Of a DNA stretch of 64,000 nucleotides, positions 61,418-64,000 are shown piece by piece. The stretch is from contig JACIWW010000013.1 in assembly GCA_014360905.1 (NCBI GenBank), positions 1-64,000 on the forward strand, written 5' to 3'. How positions within the stretch are numbered: position 1 is the stretch's first letter; each line of letters begins with the position of its first letter. The translations under genes and the position numbers were made by a program. The notes under the pieces are model-generated. The model saw only the letters and a program-made list of their open reading frames with translations. It searched no databases and was not told the DNA's origin. This DNA comes from Chloroflexota bacterium (lineage in GTDB: Bacteria; Chloroflexota; Anaerolineae; UBA2200).

Positions 61418-61528
61418 GGCATAGGAGCCGCCCCTGCAGTGTGTAGAGATACCGTTTACATTATACAGATTCCATCCTGCTGCACAAAGCTATACGCCTT
61501 CGTGTCATTCTGAGCGCAGCGAAGAATC
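61418..61528. repeat. Two intergenic repeat elements right of the restriction pair
   Basis: A 21-bp partner of 59256-59276 lies at 61418-61438. At 61501-61528 there is TCATTCTGAGCGCAGCGAAG followed by AATCT, a sequence word common in intergenic DNA of many bacteria and related to 18907-18940 and 48676-48690. No gene was found between 61236 and 61728. Confidence 0.7.
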
Positions 61529-61670
61529 TGCGCTGAGGAGTGAGAAGTAATGAGTGACGAGTGATGCGTTCGTGAGTTTCTGGGAGAGATGCGCTCTGTC
61601 GGCGGATTTCTGGAACGGATTGAACGGATTGGCGTGCATTTTGCCAGGCAGGGGCAACCCCCCACAGCGG

Positions 61671-61699
61671 TTGACAATACCCAGAGGGTGCGCTAAAAT
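61671..61699 (+). promoter_or_regulatory. Promoter of the GTPase-trpD pair
   Basis: TTGACA (61671-61676), a 17-bp spacer, and TAAAAT (61694-61699). GAGAGGAGG follows 10 bp before the ATG. Confidence 0.8.
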
Positions 61700-61728
61700 G
61701 GCGAGGGACTGCGAGAGGAGGGGCGCCG

Positions 61729-62931
61729 ATGGCAACAAATTGGAACGAACTTGGCGAGGGGTTGTGGAAGACGTTGAGCCAGTTGGATGATGTGGAAGCA
61801 GCGCAGGCAGAGGTGGAAAAGGAACTTCGTCTAGCCTTGATTGGCGCGGCAGGCAGTGGCAAGACTGCCTTGGCCTGCGCATTGGCAGACAAGCCGGGCG
61901 AGGGGGGCCTGCCTGCAGAACTGGAACCGTATTTCGCCGAGCACCGCCTGCCCCTTTCTGTAGAAGACATCGCGGATTTAGAATCGGCTACTCTGCTTAT
62001 CCTCCTGCTCGATGCTACCAAAGGCAACTATGCCCAGGAAGTGGCAGCGGCAGAGTATCTTTCCTATCTGGGGCGTCCGTTGCTGGTATGCTATAACAAG
62101 ATGGATCAGGTGCCGGTGGAAACGCGCATGATCCGCGGACAGGCTCGCTGGCGAGGCGTGGAGATCATGCCCTTGATCGCAACCCAGACGGAGACCGTCA
62201 GGGAATTACTTGTGCCGGCGGTGCTGGAAGTGCTGCCCGAATATGCGCTCTTCCTGGCACGGCACTTGCCTCTCTTCCGCAGCACTGTAGCGGATAGACT
62301 TATCGAACGCACCGCACGGGTCAATGCAACGTACGTTTCAGCTGCTGGTCTGGCAGAGAGCATGCCGTTTGTGCGCATGCCGCTTCGATCTAGGGATGTC
62401 GAGACGGTCAACGCCAACCAGGCCTTGATGGCTTATCGCCTGGGGTTGGTATATGGGTTGCCGCTCGATTGGCATCGTGATGTCTCGGCTTTGCGTTCTG
62501 CGCTAGATATCGGTCGAATGTGGCAGCAGCTCGCCCGGCAGATTGTGGGTATGATCCCGCTTTGGGGATTGGAGTCGAAGGTGAGGCTGGCCTATGGCGG
62601 AACCATGCTCACGGCGCGGACGCTCCAAACCTGGTATGAAACCCGGGAAGCGCCGTCACCAGCAGCCGTGCGGGAACTTTGTCATGAACTGGCACGTCAG
62701 TCACAGGGGGTGAGCCGTGACTTGGTCGCCAGGGCGCGCGAGGCATTGCCGGCTCCGCGAGTCAGGGCAGTGCGTCCCACTCCTAAGTTGCGCTTGCCCA
62801 GGCGACCACGCAAGCGCACCTGTGCTGCCTGTGGTCGAGCGAATCCGGCTGATGCAGTCTTCTGTGCCTACTGCGGCCAGGAACTGGAAGCGATGCAAGA
62901 TAAAACTGAAGCACAGGAGGGAGGAAAATGA
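61729..62931 (+). CDS. P-loop GTPase-like protein with C-terminal zinc ribbon
   Basis: 400 aa. A short helical start precedes Walker A GAAGSGKT (39-46). ATLLILLLDATKGNYAQEV is a switch/G3-like region, NKMD is G4, and a second half with hydrophobic helices (MWQQLARQIVGMIPLWGLES) resembles DUF697-type GTPases. The last 40 residues hold two CxxC (CAACGRANPADAVFCAYCGQ), a double-zinc-ribbon type. Function is unknown. Its stop overlaps the trpD start (ATGA). Confidence 0.8.
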   Translation: MATNWNELGEGLWKTLSQLDDVEAAQAEVEKELRLALIGAAGSGKTALACALADKPGEGGLPAELEPYFAEHRLPLSVEDIADLESATLLILLLDATKGNYAQEVAAAEYLSYLGRPLLVCYNKMDQVPVETRMIRGQARWRGVEIMPLIATQTETVRELLVPAVLEVLPEYALFLARHLPLFRSTVADRLIERTARVNATYVSAAGLAESMPFVRMPLRSRDVETVNANQALMAYRLGLVYGLPLDWHRDVSALRSALDIGRMWQQLARQIVGMIPLWGLESKVRLAYGGTMLTARTLQTWYETREAPSPAAVRELCHELARQSQGVSRDLVARAREALPAPRVRAVRPTPKLRLPRRPRKRTCAACGRANPADAVFCAYCGQELEAMQDKTEAQEGGK

Positions 62932-63959
62932 GCGAGATCGTACGAGAAGCGATTGCCAAACTGGTGGAAAAACAATCGCTGAGCGCTGAGCAGGCCGAAG
63001 CAGCCATGAATGAGATCATCATGGGGCAAGCCACTCCTGCGCAGGTAGCAGCTTTCTTGACTGCTCTGCGCATGAAAGGTGAGACGGTCGAAGAACTGGT
63101 GGGTTGTGCGCGAGCGATGCGCAAGGGCATCACGCCAGTCTATCCGAGACGCCAAGATTTGGTGGATATCTGCGGCACTGGCGATGACCGGGCAGGCACT
63201 TTCAATATCTCCACGACCGCCGCATTGGTGGCAGCCGGCGCCGGGCTGGCTATCGCCAAACATGGGAATCGCTCCGTGTCCAGCCAGTGTGGAAGTGCGG
63301 ACTTGTTGGAAGCGATGGGCGTGAACCTGGCGCTGACGCCACAGCAAATGGCTCGATGCATTGATGAAGTAGGCATTGGCTTCCTCTTTGCCCCTTTGCT
63401 GCAGCCCGGTCTGGATGCGGTCCTTGCCACAGTGCGTGAACTGGGAGCACGAACCGTGCTCAATATCGTGGATCCATTGATCAATCCAGCTGGTGCCTCG
63501 GTACAGGTGGTGGGAGTATATGCAGGTCTCCTGACCGAACCGGTAGCGTATACCCAGCGTGCATTGGGCATCCGCCAGTCATTCGTCGTCTACGGGGCAG
63601 ATGGCATGGACGAACTCTCCACTACCGGAGTGAACAAGGTGAGCCGACTGGACGAAGACGGCATGATCTCGACCTTTTTCCTCGATCCCGTGGATTTGGG
63701 CTTGCCCCGAGCGCGGCTTTCGGATGTCAGGGGAGGCACGCCCGAAGTCAATGTGCACATCACTCAGGAGGTGCTGGCGGGCAAGAAGGGAGCAGCACGC
63801 GACATCGTCCTGCTCAATGTAGCAGCCACATTGGTCTTGGGCGGAGCAGTGCGCAACCTGCGCGAGGGCGTGGCACGGGCTGCGGAGGCGATTGATTCCG
63901 GTGCTGCTGCGTGCAAACTGCAGGAACTGATCGAGTTCACGCAGAAGGTAGTGCGTTAG
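62928..63959 (+). CDS. trpD: Anthranilate phosphoribosyltransferase-like protein
   Basis: 343 aa, full length. It has the TrpD/nucleoside-phosphorylase family layout: GTGDDRAGTFNISTTAALVA (GTGGD in standard TrpD), KHGNRSVSSQCGSADLLEAM, NIVDPLINPAGAS (normally NLLGPLxNPA), and YGADGMDELSTTG. It transfers phosphoribose to anthranilate in tryptophan synthesis. Several positions in the PRPP/Mg loops differ from usual, and no other trp gene is near, so another aromatic base is possible. Confidence 0.85.
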   Translation: MSEIVREAIAKLVEKQSLSAEQAEAAMNEIIMGQATPAQVAAFLTALRMKGETVEELVGCARAMRKGITPVYPRRQDLVDICGTGDDRAGTFNISTTAALVAAGAGLAIAKHGNRSVSSQCGSADLLEAMGVNLALTPQQMARCIDEVGIGFLFAPLLQPGLDAVLATVRELGARTVLNIVDPLINPAGASVQVVGVYAGLLTEPVAYTQRALGIRQSFVVYGADGMDELSTTGVNKVSRLDEDGMISTFFLDPVDLGLPRARLSDVRGGTPEVNVHITQEVLAGKKGAARDIVLLNVAATLVLGGAVRNLREGVARAAEAIDSGAAACKLQELIEFTQKVVR

Positions 63960-64000
63960 TCGGGTAGTCTGTTGGTTGAGTAGTCTGCTAGTCGAGTAGT
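63960..64000. repeat. Short imperfect GTAGTCTG-type repeat at the window edge
   Basis: GTAGTCTG, GAGTAGTCTG and GAGTAGT follow one another with TAGTCGAG between. It is cut by the window end, so its full extent is unknown. Confidence 0.5.

Overview
The window reads as a bacterial chromosome segment of mid-to-high GC. It most resembles Chloroflexota, probably Anaerolineae-like. This is inferred from gene content: an eukaryote-like (type 2) IleRS under a T-box, an FmrO/Rmt-like 16S rRNA methyltransferase, a tungsten AOR cluster, DRG/TGS GTPases, and many short palindromic intergenic repeats. No rRNA or tRNA gene, CRISPR array, transposase or phage gene was recognised. Most genes from 0 to 15.9 kb and from 21 to 54 kb lie on the minus strand. 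Plus-strand blocks lie at 16.0-20.9, 36.9-38.0, 50.6-51.1, 54.8-58.5 and 61.7-64.0 kb.

Layout. 0-4.5 kb: an SOS-type promoter on a partial FtsK-like gene, then T-box-ileS. 4.5-7.5 kb: a NatAB-like ABC exporter with a membrane zinc-ribbon protein and a methylase remnant. 7.5-9.8 kb: an M36-like metallopeptidase preceded by a separate propeptide-like gene. 9.9-16 kb: rluD, asparaginase and smc. 16-21 kb: RidA, a ferritin-like/VIT1 fusion, GNAT, GyrI-like, a DRG-like GTPase, and a UPF0175/DUF3368 toxin-antitoxin pair. 21-31 kb: a DUF4258/DUF2283 pair, a Tat-signal lipoprotein radical-SAM enzyme with a membrane spermidine-synthase-like protein, and a type III restriction system whose Mod gene carries an intein. 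31-36.5 kb: Nudix, MntA with a truncated HepT, a methyltransferase, and a decaying surface-polysaccharide locus (flippase intact; acetyltransferase, oxidoreductase and glycosyltransferase broken). 36.9-48.6 kb: hpf, a low-molecular-weight phosphatase, HNH, rtcB-archease, then the conserved nusA-rnpM-infB-rbfA-nrnA-truB-ribF translation operon, with rimP and ylxQ not found. 48.7-54.3 kb: proS, a GH3-like protein, and a tgt paralogue translationally coupled to an aminoglycoside-resistance-type 16S rRNA methyltransferase. 54.6-58.5 kb: a tungsten aldehyde:ferredoxin oxidoreductase, its radical-SAM/SPASM maturase and two MoaD/ThiS-like proteins, behind a leader that ends in a terminator. 58.8-61.3 kb: GNAT and a type II restriction-modification pair with a frameshifted endonuclease. 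61.7-64 kb: a zinc-ribbon GTPase overlapping trpD.

Standout items: (1) an intein inserted exactly in the FxGxG (SAM-binding) motif of the type III Mod, carrying a DUF559-like nuclease instead of the usual LAGLIDADG type and itself invaded by palindromic repeat DNA translated as low-complexity protein; (2) near-identical 77/79-bp direct repeats bracketing the 9-kb radical-SAM/restriction block; (3) the tgt-paralogue/16S-methyltransferase operon; (4) the tungsten-enzyme leader with its own promoter and terminator; (5) leaderless promoters at rluD and smc; (6) a structured plus-strand RNA candidate near 11.1 kb; (7) repeated remnants and fusions showing active gene decay.
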